In this document: one piece after another, positions 1-4,763 of the stretch
How the letters are laid out: every line of letters begins with the position of its first letter
Numbering within the stretch: the first letter of the stretch is position 1
Virus record (IMG/VR): IMGVR_UViG_3300015189_000033
Span: 1-22,359 of that record
DNA length: 22,359 nt
From: a virus
Direction: 5' to 3' (one strand)
Program-made: the position numbers and the translations under genes
Notes under the pieces: model-generated
Databases searched by the model: none
What the model was told of the DNA's origin: nothing
The model's input: the letters and a program-made list of their open reading frames with translations, nothing else

Positions 1-199
1 TGACCTCGCCGACGACGATGTTGTAGTTCTCCTCGATCTCCATGCAGCGACCGGCGATGCGGGCGAGATGGCGAACGTGGTGGTCGGGGTAGGGGATGCG
101 GCCGTCGATGGTCTCGTTGATGCGTTCGGCGGCGTCGATCAGATCGTTGTACGCGTCGAACGTCTCGACGCTGTACAGGTGCGGGCGCAGGCCAGTCAT
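1..199 (-). CDS. Partial hypothetical protein sharing a duplicated 62-residue N-terminal domain
   Basis: This gene runs off the left edge, so only its first 66 residues are visible. It starts at an ATG that overlaps the stop of the upstream gene (ATGA). Residues 1-62 match the N-terminus of the zinc-ribbon protein at 1367-1927, with one substitution (Tyr17 here, Phe17 there). The shared domain is probably helical, with Asp/Glu-rich segments and an H-H-V-R-H-L-A-R-I-A-G stretch; I recognise no family. After residue 62 the two proteins diverge completely, so the C-terminus of this one is unknown. It is the last visible member of the coupled accessory operon. The near-identity at DNA level implies a recent duplication or recombination event. 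Confidence 0.75.
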   Translation of the reverse strand, partial: MTGLRPHLYSVETFDAYNDLIDAAERINETIDGRIPYPDHHVRHLARIAGRCMEIEENYNIVVGEV

Positions 200-201
200 G
201 C
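14..201. repeat. 188-bp direct repeat, copy 1
   Basis: Bases 14-201 match bases 1742-1929 at a constant offset of 1728. The only difference is at position 150 (T here, A at 1878). The repeat begins just upstream of a start codon and ends after codon 62 of both genes, so it carries exactly one N-terminal coding module. Confidence 0.95.
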
Positions 202-441
202 CGCACCCGCTTCGTCGTCGTTCAGCGATTCGAGCAGCTCGTCGCACGCCGTGATCGCCGCACGCAACGATCCGCGCAACGCGGCAACCTGCTGGGCTTC
301 CTGATTGAGCGCCGCGTCGATCGAGCGCGTCAACACGCCGACCTGTCGATCGAATGCCTCGGCGGCCTCGTCGAGGGTCATGGCGGGCTGCTCGGGCGGA
401 TCCTGCGCGCCATGGGTATCGATTCCGATGCGATCCATCAT
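196..441 (-). CDS. Small helical acidic protein, unknown function
   Basis: This is an 81-residue protein starting at an ATG that overlaps the previous stop (ATGATGG); a second Met follows directly. The sequence is rich in Ala, Glu, Asp and Leu and is predicted by eye to be mostly helical or coiled-coil, with an Asn-Asp-Asp-Glu acidic tail. It has no Cys pairs, signal peptide or membrane segment. Its stop overlaps the start of the repeat-containing gene at the left edge. I recognise no family. Position and coupling suggest an accessory phage protein co-translated with its neighbours. Confidence 0.7.
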   Translation of the reverse strand: MMDRIGIDTHGAQDPPEQPAMTLDEAAEAFDRQVGVLTRSIDAALNQEAQQVAALRGSLRAAITACDELLESLNDDEAGAA

Positions 442-722
442 GCCGGCACCTCGATCTCGCGCAGGCGGTCACGCAGGGCGATGACGCGCTGCTCGCGGTT
501 GCCGTGACAGTTGCCGCAACGCGCGAGGTAGTCGCCCACCTCGATCACAGCCTCGGCCAGTTCCGGCGCCAACGCAATCAGCGCAGCGTCGGCACTATCG
601 AATGGGCCGGGAACTCGCGCCACGACACTCGCGCCCAGCGCCCCGTCGCGCTCGTAGATGACCGTCTCGCCATCCACGTACGTTCCCTCACACCACGGCG
701 CTTCGCTCCACGGCCAGCTCAT
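438..722 (-). CDS. Hypothetical 94-residue protein with a CxxC pair
   Basis: The start ATG overlaps the stop of the preceding gene by four bases (ATGA), and the stop overlaps the next start, so the gene is embedded in a translationally coupled chain. The N-terminus is rich in Trp, Glu and Gly; the middle is Ala/Leu-rich and probably helical. The only motif is C-G-N-C-H-G-N near residue 70, a single CxxC that might bind a metal but is too little to define a fold. It is not a cytochrome: there is no signal peptide and no CxxCH motif. Function unknown. Confidence 0.7.
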   Translation of the reverse strand: MSWPWSEAPWCEGTYVDGETVIYERDGALGASVVARVPGPFDSADAALIALAPELAEAVIEVGDYLARCGNCHGNREQRVIALRDRLREIEVPA

Positions 723-1210
723 GCGACCACCTCCGCGCTGGCAACCGCGCCCGCAGCTTCGGCAGCAGCAACCGCCTCCGCGTACGACGGCTCAAGATTG
801 TGCTCGTAGAGAATGCGACCGCTGCCAATGCCGCTCTCGTGCGCCATGTACTCAACCTTGCGCTCGATCAGGAACAGCTCGGTGTCGATGCAGTTGTCGA
901 ACATGCCGTCGTCATCCGGGTGCTTCTTGCGCGACACCGTGACCGCAACCTTGCCGACAGTGAGCGGCCCCGTGATGGTGTACGTCTCAACGTCGGCGTC
1001 GCCCACGATCTTCCCGTTGCGGCACTCGCTGATCGGGCAGAGCGCGCGCTGGTCTGTTCCTGCGGCGCTAACCCAGCCGCTACCGGTGCAGATGCTGCAT
1101 GCGTGGTAGACCTTCGCGCGGGACACCCACCAGTGGTAGACGGTGTCGCCGAGGTTGTAGCGGTGAGTCATTGAGGTGTCAGCTGAATCGGCCGGTGGTG
1201 CGGTTATCAT
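719..1210 (-). CDS. Hypothetical protein with an N-terminal Cys4-type zinc-binding motif
   Basis: This 163-residue protein is read from the ATG at 1210, which is preceded by a good ribosome-binding site (AAAGG, 7-base spacing). That start overlaps the upstream gene by 32 bases. A later ATG at 1171 would avoid the overlap but has no visible binding site. After an R-Y-N-L-G-D-x-V-Y stretch come C-S-I-C-T-G-S-G-W and C-P-I-S-E-C-R-N-G, the CxxC-x-G-x-G / CPxxxCxxG layout of a DnaJ-like or zinc-ribbon knuckle. The remainder is beta-rich and ends in an Ala-rich helix. It is probably a small metal-binding protein. It is the third Cys-rich product in this operon. Confidence 0.7.
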   Translation of the reverse strand: MITAPPADSADTSMTHRYNLGDTVYHWWVSRAKVYHACSICTGSGWVSAAGTDQRALCPISECRNGKIVGDADVETYTITGPLTVGKVAVTVSRKKHPDDDGMFDNCIDTELFLIERKVEYMAHESGIGSGRILYEHNLEPSYAEAVAAAEAAGAVASAEVVA

Positions 1211-1370
1211 GTCCTTGCCTTTCCGCAGAGAGGTTGGCGGCGTCCTTCGGGGCGCCGTCGTTGTTATTGGTGAGGTGTATCCAGAGGGCCAGTAGCGCGT
1301 AGGGGACGCCGACGAACACGGCGAACGATGCCCAGCCGGCGAACGTGATCGCGTCGAGGATGCTGCTCAC
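1179..1370 (-). CDS. Small single-pass membrane protein (copy 2 of a duplicated type)
   Basis: The GTG start at 1370 overlaps the stop of the zinc-ribbon gene (GTGA), giving 63 residues. Residues about 8-32 form one hydrophobic transmembrane segment, followed by an Asn/Asp-rich polar tail with A-P-K-D-A-A near residue 42. It resembles the product of 2887-3087: both begin M-S-x-x-L-D, have one membrane segment of similar length, then L-x-x-x-x-x-P-K-D, and both lie directly downstream of a zinc-ribbon gene. A longer upstream start is rejected because it would sit inside the preceding gene in a low-quality reading frame. Function is unknown; membrane location is inferred. Confidence 0.7.
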   Translation of the reverse strand: MSSILDAITFAGWASFAVFVGVPYALLALWIHLTNNNDGAPKDAANLSAERQGHDNRTTGRFS

Positions 1371-1927
1371 GACGCGGCCTCCGCCAGTTCGACCTGCACA
1401 AGCTCGCGGCAGTGCGGTACCTCGCGGCACCCGCCCCACGCGCACTCGCCGCACTGGTCCGGGTTATCGCCCATGTCGATGTCGGGGTCCGGGTCGTGGG
1501 TGGGCGCGTGCCCGCATAGCTCGCAGAATGAGTGGTCACAGATTTCGCAGCCGTGCAGCTGGTCGCCGTCGAGGGGGACGTAGGCGCAGCAGTAGCAGCC
1601 CTGCGACACCCCCGCAGCGGGAAGGTCAGAACACGCTGCGGGGGTTGCCGAGGGAGATGACGCTGGTGGATTGCCAGCGTCGTTGGGGTCGGGATGGGGT
1701 CCCGTGTCGCCGCCTGTCGGGAGGGACGTGGCGGCAATGTGGACGATGTTGTAGTTCTCCTCGATCTCCATGCAGCGACCGGCGATGCGGGCGAGATGGC
1801 GAACGTGGTGGTCGGGGTAGGGGATGCGGCCGTCGATGGTCTCGTTGATGCGTTCGGCGGCGTCGATCAGATCGTTGAACGCGTCGAACGTCTCGACGCT
1901 GTACAGGTGCGGGCGCAGGCCAGTCAT
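1367..1927 (-). CDS. Two-domain protein: duplicated N-terminal domain plus C-terminal zinc-ribbon
   Basis: The start ATG at 1927 overlaps the upstream stop (ATGA), giving 186 residues. Residues 1-62 are the module shared with the gene at the left edge. Residues about 65-108 are a Pro/Ser/Thr/Asp-rich linker encoded by a chain of inverted repeats. Residues 111-172 are Cys-rich: C127-x2-C130-x4-C135-x2-C138, then His144 and C159-x2-C162, with more Cys at 111, 113 and 114. The C-x2-C-x4-C-x2-C spacing is the same as in the protein at 3084-3515, and both are followed by a single-pass membrane protein. This looks like a treble-clef or zinc-ribbon fold for nucleic-acid or protein binding; no specific function is claimed. 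Confidence 0.75.
   Translation of the reverse strand: MTGLRPHLYSVETFDAFNDLIDAAERINETIDGRIPYPDHHVRHLARIAGRCMEIEENYNIVHIAATSLPTGGDTGPHPDPNDAGNPPASSPSATPAACSDLPAAGVSQGCYCCAYVPLDGDQLHGCEICDHSFCELCGHAPTHDPDPDIDMGDNPDQCGECAWGGCREVPHCRELVQVELAEAAS
1608..1735. repeat. Chain of four adjacent inverted repeats inside a linker
   Basis: Four hairpin-forming repeats follow one another. A perfect 12-bp stem pairs 1608-1619 with 1634-1645 (14-base loop). A perfect 8-bp stem pairs 1659-1666 with 1674-1681 (7-base loop). A 5-bp stem pairs 1690-1694 with 1700-1704 around loop TGGGG. A 6-bp stem pairs 1709-1714 with 1730-1735, with three more pairs inside its loop. They occupy the linker codons of the zinc-ribbon gene and end a few bases from the 188-bp repeat boundary at 1742. 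Confidence 0.85.
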
Positions 1928-1929
1928 GC
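1742..1929. repeat. 188-bp direct repeat, copy 2
   Basis: Partner of bases 14-201, with one mismatch (1878 A versus 150 T). It carries the first 62 codons and start-codon context of the two-domain zinc-ribbon gene. Its downstream boundary abuts the inverted-repeat chain. Confidence 0.95.
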
Positions 1930-2436
1930 GGTCACCTGCTCGGGTAGCGGCCGGCGACCGCCACCGCCCTTCGTGGGGCTGGGCCCGAACGCCTCGTACA
2001 CCGCGATATGCGCCGCGTCACGACCGAGCCCCATGTGCCGCGCGAACTCGCGGGCGCTCGGAACGTATCCCAGCTCGCGCCCGTAGTCGCGGGCGGCTTG
2101 CACGCGGTCATCGAACCGGCGTTGATCGGCAGCACGCCGGCAGTCGAAACACATCCGATCCGACGCGCGACGGGAACCCGACAGTGTCTTGCCGCACGAG
2201 CTGCACACGCCCGACACCTTCACCACGGCAGTCAGGTACGCGTGACGACGACGCAGGACGTTCGGCCGATCGCTGTGCGCGAGCTGATGGATGCGCGCCG
2301 GTACCTGCTCAGTGCACTCCGCGGCCTCCACCTGCGTGAGCCCTGCGTGTAGCAGGCCCAGCACGAACGCGCGGGTCTCGATGTTCGTGCGCAGGTCGTA
2401 GTGGTCGAGCATGTTGGTGGTCAGCGTGTCGCTCAT
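1924..2436 (-). CDS. Possible DNA-binding protein: zinc knuckle plus homing-endonuclease-associated-type repeat
   Basis: The ATG at 2436 overlaps the preceding stop (ATGA), giving 170 residues; longer versions run into low-complexity shadow sequence. The N-terminal third is helical and reads like a helix-turn-helix (G-L-T-Q-V-E-A-A-E-C). Next comes C-S-S-C-G-K, and about 18 residues later C-F-D-C, forming a four-Cys zinc knuckle. Near the C-terminus, L-G-Y-V-P-S-A-R-E-F-A-R-H-M-G followed by Y-E-A-F-G resembles the small helical repeats found beside homing endonucleases and in some regulators. No nuclease motif is visible. I infer DNA binding, perhaps regulatory; the exact family is uncertain. 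Confidence 0.7.
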   Translation of the reverse strand: MSDTLTTNMLDHYDLRTNIETRAFVLGLLHAGLTQVEAAECTEQVPARIHQLAHSDRPNVLRRRHAYLTAVVKVSGVCSSCGKTLSGSRRASDRMCFDCRRAADQRRFDDRVQAARDYGRELGYVPSAREFARHMGLGRDAAHIAVYEAFGPSPTKGGGGRRPLPEQVTA

Positions 2437-2696
2437 GCCGCACCAGCCCTTCGCGCGGCGCGTCCTGCTGCGTCCCGGTCGTCGTTCACGTCGCGCAGCA
2501 CATCCGCCATCGCGCCCACAAGCGATTCCAGGCGCTCGTTGATGCCGTCGCCGTACAGCGGCATGAGGATCTTGCAGGCGGCGAGCAGCTCGTCGGCCGC
2601 GCTGCCGAGGGCTTCCGCCCCGTCGCACCACGCGGTGTACGTGGAGCTCGGCGATGGCTCGGGCGGCCCGTTGCGGTGGGGATTGTCCAGCCTCAA
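2433..2696 (-). CDS. Hypothetical 87-residue helical protein with a TTG start
   Basis: The best start is the TTG at 2696: it overlaps the preceding stop (TTGA) and has a strong binding site, GGAGG, 8 bases upstream. A GTG at 2732 would add 12 residues but lies inside the upstream gene and lacks such a site. The N-terminal 20 residues are Pro/Ser-rich. The rest is Ala/Leu/Asp-rich and helical, ending in an Arg/Ala-rich tail. It has no Cys pairs or membrane segment and belongs to no family I recognise. Its stop overlaps the next start. Confidence 0.65.
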   Translation of the reverse strand: MRLDNPHRNGPPEPSPSSTYTAWCDGAEALGSAADELLAACKILMPLYGDGINERLESLVGAMADVLRDVNDDRDAAGRAARRAGAA

Positions 2697-2890
2697 TGGT
2701 CGGCCCTCCGCGACTCGCGTTCCAGTACGCACACGTCATCCCACGACGGGAACCGCAACGCGGCCGGGATCGGCACACGCGTCGGCTTCCACGGCAGTGG
2801 ATCGGCATCACGGCGCGCGATGCGTGCGGCGTGATCCCGGTCGGTCAGGATGCGCGCGGTGCGATCCGGGGTGGTAGCTAGAATGGTCAT
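2693..2890 (-). CDS. Hypothetical 65-residue basic protein
   Basis: The ATG at 2890 overlaps the upstream stop (ATGA), and the stop overlaps the TTG start of the next gene. The product is highly charged, with many Arg and Asp residues; the N-terminal half is probably helical, followed by a Pro-containing segment (P-L-P-W-K-P-T-R-V-P-I-P) and F-P-S-W-D-D-V. No domain is recognised. It is supported mainly by perfect coupling on both sides and by the plausible amino-acid composition compared with the other frames. Confidence 0.6.
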   Translation of the reverse strand: MTILATTPDRTARILTDRDHAARIARRDADPLPWKPTRVPIPAALRFPSWDDVCVLERESRRADH

Positions 2891-3087
2891 TGCACGGTGT
2901 CCTTCTGGCGATGGGTGGCGTTGCGGTTCTCCGGGCTCGACGCACTCACAGCGTCGGGCTCGGAATCTTTCGGGAGGGCGTGGTTCAGCCAGCGGATACC
3001 GGCGATCAGCAGGCCGCCAGCGAACATGTAGGTCGCAGCGACCGAGAGCCACGGGTACAGGACCAGCACGTCCAGCAGGCGGCTCAT
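2887..3087 (-). CDS. Small single-pass membrane protein (copy 1 of a duplicated type)
   Basis: The ATG at 3087 overlaps the stop of the zinc-ribbon gene (ATGA), giving 66 residues. After M-S-R-L-L-D comes one hydrophobic segment (about residues 7-33) ending in I-R-W-L-N, then P-K-D and a polar Ser/Asn/Asp tail. The layout matches the 63-residue protein at 1179-1370, which is also immediately downstream of a zinc-ribbon gene. The tail is probably soluble and the protein probably inserts in the host membrane. A holin is unlikely, because the gene is outside the lysis cassette and only one segment is seen. Function unknown. Confidence 0.7.
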   Translation of the reverse strand: MSRLLDVLVLYPWLSVAATYMFAGGLLIAGIRWLNHALPKDSEPDAVSASSPENRNATHRQKDTVQ

Positions 3088-3515
3088 GCGGTCCTCCAGT
3101 ACGCGCCCACGCCATGCTCGCGGTCGGATGCGTCGCGGCAGTCCGCGCAGTCGGCCTCGTCCGCGTCGGGGTGCACGGTGCCCGAGCAGTCCGGGCACAC
3201 GAGCAGGCCGCACGTACCGCACAGTTCGAACTCCCACGCCTCGTCGAGTGCTTCGACGCTGCCACAGCCCTTGCATGGGCACTTGTGGGGCTCGGGGTCG
3301 TCGGGAGCGGGGGTCGCATCCAGGGGGACGGATGTGCGATCCCCCGCTTCCGAGGGGGCTTCACTCGATGGGGTCGAGCCGGGCGTGCCATCCGGGGGGA
3401 TGGCAAGAATGGGCGTAGCAGGGATGTCAGTCCCCGCTACGCAGGACACGGCGCCGCAATCACGGCCCGCGTCGTCACCAGACGTGAAAACGAAATCGCC
3501 GAAGGGGCGCGTCAC
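3084..3515 (-). CDS. Zinc-ribbon protein with low-complexity linker (paralogue of 1367-1927 C-terminus)
   Basis: The GTG at 3515 overlaps the stop of the helix-turn-helix gene (GTGA); the product has 143 residues. Residues about 28-75 are rich in Pro, Thr, Ser and Asp and are encoded by consecutive inverted repeats. The C-terminal half carries C79, C81 and C84, then C99-x2-C102-x4-C107-x2-C110, His115 and C123-x2-C126. The central C-x2-C-x4-C-x2-C block has identical spacing in the protein at 1367-1927. It is probably a two-zinc treble-clef-like domain. As the first gene after the regulator it may be among the first accessory proteins made. No enzymatic residues are apparent. Confidence 0.75.
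   Translation of the reverse strand: MTRPFGDFVFTSGDDAGRDCGAVSCVAGTDIPATPILAIPPDGTPGSTPSSEAPSEAGDRTSVPLDATPAPDDPEPHKCPCKGCGSVEALDEAWEFELCGTCGLLVCPDCSGTVHPDADEADCADCRDASDREHGVGAYWRTA
3307..3442. repeat. Chain of four adjacent inverted repeats inside a linker
   Basis: A bulged 15-bp stem pairs 3307-3321 with 3330-3347. A perfect 5-bp stem pairs 3364-3368 with 3374-3378 around loop TGGGG. A perfect 8-bp stem pairs 3386-3393 with 3398-3405 around loop GGGG. A stem of 7+4 bp with one mismatch pairs 3413-3424 with 3431-3442. Spacers between the last three are only 7 bases. All lie in the Pro/Thr/Ser-rich linker codons of the zinc-ribbon gene, mirroring the chain at 1608-1735. Confidence 0.85.
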
Positions 3516-3736
3516 GCGGCACCCTTGACGTTGCGCTTGAACGGGGCGTGCGCCTGCTGTGCCGTGAGGAAGTGCTTCGCCACGAACAGCGCCCGGTACT
3601 TCGGGTCAGGGTTCCGGCGTCCGTTGAGCCACTGACTGACGGTGGACTGGTCCGCGTCGAACAACACGGCCAACTCGCGGACCGTGTTGCCCTTCCGCTC
3701 CCTTGCCTCCTGCAGTTCCTGGTCGATCGTGCGCAT
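3512..3736 (-). CDS. Cro/CI-type helix-turn-helix DNA-binding protein
   Basis: This is a 74-residue protein starting at the ATG at 3736, which has GGAG five bases upstream; a Met further upstream at 3760 lacks a binding site. Residues about 18-45 form a typical XRE-type helix-turn-helix: T-V-R-E-L-A-V-L-F, then D-Q-S-T-V-S-Q-W-L-N-G as recognition helix, followed by R-R-N-P-D-P-K-Y. It is essentially only the DNA-binding domain, so it resembles a small Cro-like regulator more than a full repressor. It is the first gene behind a sigma-70-like promoter surrounded by TGCA-rich dyads, which suggests autoregulation and control of the accessory operon downstream. Confidence 0.85.
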   Translation of the reverse strand: MRTIDQELQEARERKGNTVRELAVLFDADQSTVSQWLNGRRNPDPKYRALFVAKHFLTAQQAHAPFKRNVKGAA

Positions 3737-3753
3737 GTTCGCTCCGTGTGGTG

Positions 3754-3766
3754 ATTGCATTTGCAC
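3754..3766. promoter_or_regulatory. Candidate operator 1, near the transcription start
   Basis: ATTGCATTTGCAC on the plus strand is an inverted, 11-of-13 match to the site at 3803-3815. It sits at the expected transcription start of the promoter read leftward. A TGCA-TT-TGCA core gives it partial dyad symmetry. Binding by the adjacent helix-turn-helix protein is inferred. Confidence 0.5.
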
Positions 3767-3771
3767 TACGC

Positions 3772-3800
3772 ATGATACACACCCCATCGGACACATGCAA
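3772..3800 (-). promoter_or_regulatory. Sigma-70-like promoter for the helix-turn-helix gene and accessory operon
   Basis: On the minus strand, a -35 box TTGCAT (3795-3800) and a -10 box TATCAT (3772-3777) are separated by exactly 17 bases, with a TG one base upstream of the -10 box (extended -10). The first start codon is at 3736. The region is visibly more AT-rich than its surroundings. No other start in this window has a comparable promoter. Confidence 0.65.
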
Positions 3801-3807
3801 GGTTGCA
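3796..3807. promoter_or_regulatory. Candidate operator 3, overlapping the -35 box
   Basis: TGCAAGGTTGCA contains two TGCA boxes and overlaps both the -35 hexamer and operator 2. Occupancy would block RNA polymerase. This is the weakest of the three proposed sites. Confidence 0.35.
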
Positions 3808-3814
3808 AGTGCAA
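3803..3814. promoter_or_regulatory. Candidate operator 2, upstream of the -35 box
   Basis: TTGCA-AG-TGCAA is a perfect dyad with a two-base centre, of the size bound by small Cro-like dimers. It lies just upstream of the -35 box. Extended by one base (3803-3815), it is related to 3754-3766 in inverted orientation. Confidence 0.5.
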
Positions 3815-3855
3815 TACCGTCACGGGTGGACTAATGCGCAGGACGTAGCCCGAGT

Positions 3856-4065
3856 TCAGTGACGCGCGACAGCCCACACGGCGAGCCCACCCATCGCCAC
3901 AACCACCGCAGCGCCACTGGGAAACGCCCACCTGAGCAGCTTCATCTGCCCCCGCCGCTCCGCCTGCCCCTGCAGTTGCCCGTCCATACGGATCACGATG
4001 TCGCGAACCTCGCGAATCAACGCGTACATAGCTTCGGACGCCGGATTGTCGGAACGCTCGGGCAT
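3856..4065 (-). CDS. Membrane protein of the lysis cassette, possible holin or holin accessory
   Basis: The ATG at 4065 comes one base after the endolysin stop (TGACATG); a GTG at 4083 would add six residues. The product has 69 residues: a charged, probably coiled-coil N-terminal part (V-R-D-I-V-I-R-M-D-G-Q-L), then one hydrophobic segment near the C-terminus ending in W-A-V-A-R-H. This layout, a soluble helix followed by a C-terminal membrane anchor, is like XhlA-type holin-associated proteins. Together with the 45-residue protein on the other side of the amidase it probably forms the membrane half of the lysis system. Which one is the holin is undecided. Confidence 0.65.
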   Translation of the reverse strand: MPERSDNPASEAMYALIREVRDIVIRMDGQLQGQAERRGQMKLLRWAFPSGAAVVVAMGGLAVWAVARH

Positions 4066-4066
4066 G

Positions 4067-4591
4067 TCACGCGGGCCGGCCACGATACAGCGTGTGCCGG
4101 TACACCCGCGCTACGCGCAGCACCCACCGGAACGGGAACCCCGCACCGCAATCCGAATGCCCACCCTCGGGCAAGTCCTTGTGCTGGCACACGCCATGCG
4201 TGGTGGAGTACCGGATCGGGATACCGTGGCTGTACGAGTACCAGGCTATGAGCTTCGCGGTGGCGTGCAGCTGCCGTGTTCGGCGGAGCCACTTGCTGCG
4301 TGTGAACGATGCGAACCCGGCCTGTTCGATGCCGACCTTCCCGGTGTTCGGTGGTGCGTGGCGGCACCTGTCCGTTGCGGAGGCGTAGCGTCCGATCGCG
4401 CCGTCAGCTGCGACGCACGCGTGTACGGACAGGCCGGCGCGGTCGAGGTAGTCGCCGATGGCTTTCACGTACGCGCGGCCCTTGCCGTCTGATTCGGTGG
4501 AGTGCAGCACGACGACCATTGGCCGGTGTGCGCCGTCGGTGTGTAGGGCCTGCTTGACGTACACGGCGTGGGGTGCGCGGCGGCGGGTCAC
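4067..4591 (-). CDS. Endolysin: N-acetylmuramoyl-L-alanine amidase, Amidase_2 type
   Basis: The enzyme is expected to cut the bond between N-acetylmuramic acid and L-alanine in host peptidoglycan at the end of infection. The GTG start at 4591 overlaps the stop of the 45-residue membrane protein (GTGA); the product has 174 residues. V-V-V-L-H30-S-T-E carries the first zinc His. H78-A-P-P-N-T-G-K-V-G-I-E89 fits the family's substrate-groove motif. H137-K-D-L and H145-S-D147-C148-G-A-G-F-P match the second zinc His and the H-x-D-P-G loop, with Cys in place of Pro; D147 or C148 should be the third ligand. There is no separate wall-binding domain and no signal peptide, so export needs a holin. Confidence 0.9.
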   Translation of the reverse strand: MTRRRAPHAVYVKQALHTDGAHRPMVVVLHSTESDGKGRAYVKAIGDYLDRAGLSVHACVAADGAIGRYASATDRCRHAPPNTGKVGIEQAGFASFTRSKWLRRTRQLHATAKLIAWYSYSHGIPIRYSTTHGVCQHKDLPEGGHSDCGAGFPFRWVLRVARVYRHTLYRGRPA

Positions 4592-4725
4592 TTGCCGCGT
4601 CCCATCAGCGTGCCCGCAGCGCCAACCAACGCGGCGACCTGTACCGGGTCCCGGTCAAGCGCCACGGCCAGCACAGCGCCCACAGCGAGGATACTTGCGA
4701 CGAGGGTGTAACCGTTCAGCTTCAT
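4588..4725 (-). CDS. 45-residue membrane protein at the head of the lysis cassette, holin candidate
   Basis: The product reads M-K-L-N-G-Y-T-L-V-A-S-I-L-A-V, then a hydrophobic stretch to about residue 23, a short charged turn (D-R-D-P), a second amphipathic or hydrophobic stretch, and M-G-R-G-K. It could span the membrane once or twice, as expected for a very small holin. Its stop overlaps the endolysin GTG. An in-frame ATG at 4734 would add three residues; 4725 is preferred because it keeps the same distance to the upstream conserved element as in two other genes. The identification rests on size, hydrophobicity and position. Confidence 0.7.
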   Translation of the reverse strand: MKLNGYTLVASILAVGAVLAVALDRDPVQVAALVGAAGTLMGRGK

Positions 4726-4731
4726 GCCCCT

Positions 4732-4763
4732 CATCGTGCGCGCCCGCCCGAGGCGCGCCGTTT
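4732..4763 (-). promoter_or_regulatory. Conserved module-start element, lysis copy
   Basis: On the minus strand AAACGGCGCGCC (4752-4763) is followed after exactly 14 bases by ACGATG (4732-4737); the 12-mer ends 26 bases before the start codon at 4725. The same layout occurs ahead of the portal gene and of the gene before the major tail protein. The first bases overlap the TAA stop of the preceding minor tail gene. Confidence 0.75.

Noticed and set aside
3341-3358. A separate CCCCC/GGGGG hairpin at 3341-3345 and 3354-3358
   Set aside because: It competes with the longer stem at 3307-3347 and has only five pairs, so it was not counted as an additional element.
3816-3855. Possible transcription terminator between the lysis genes and the switch promoter
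   Set aside because: Only a four-base-pair CCGT/ACGG stem and no T-run are visible, so a terminator cannot be supported.
4723-4737. ATG at 4734 as the start of the small holin candidate
   Set aside because: It lies inside the conserved ACGATG block, and in the two other copies of this element the ATG of that block is out of frame with the gene, so it is more likely part of the signal.
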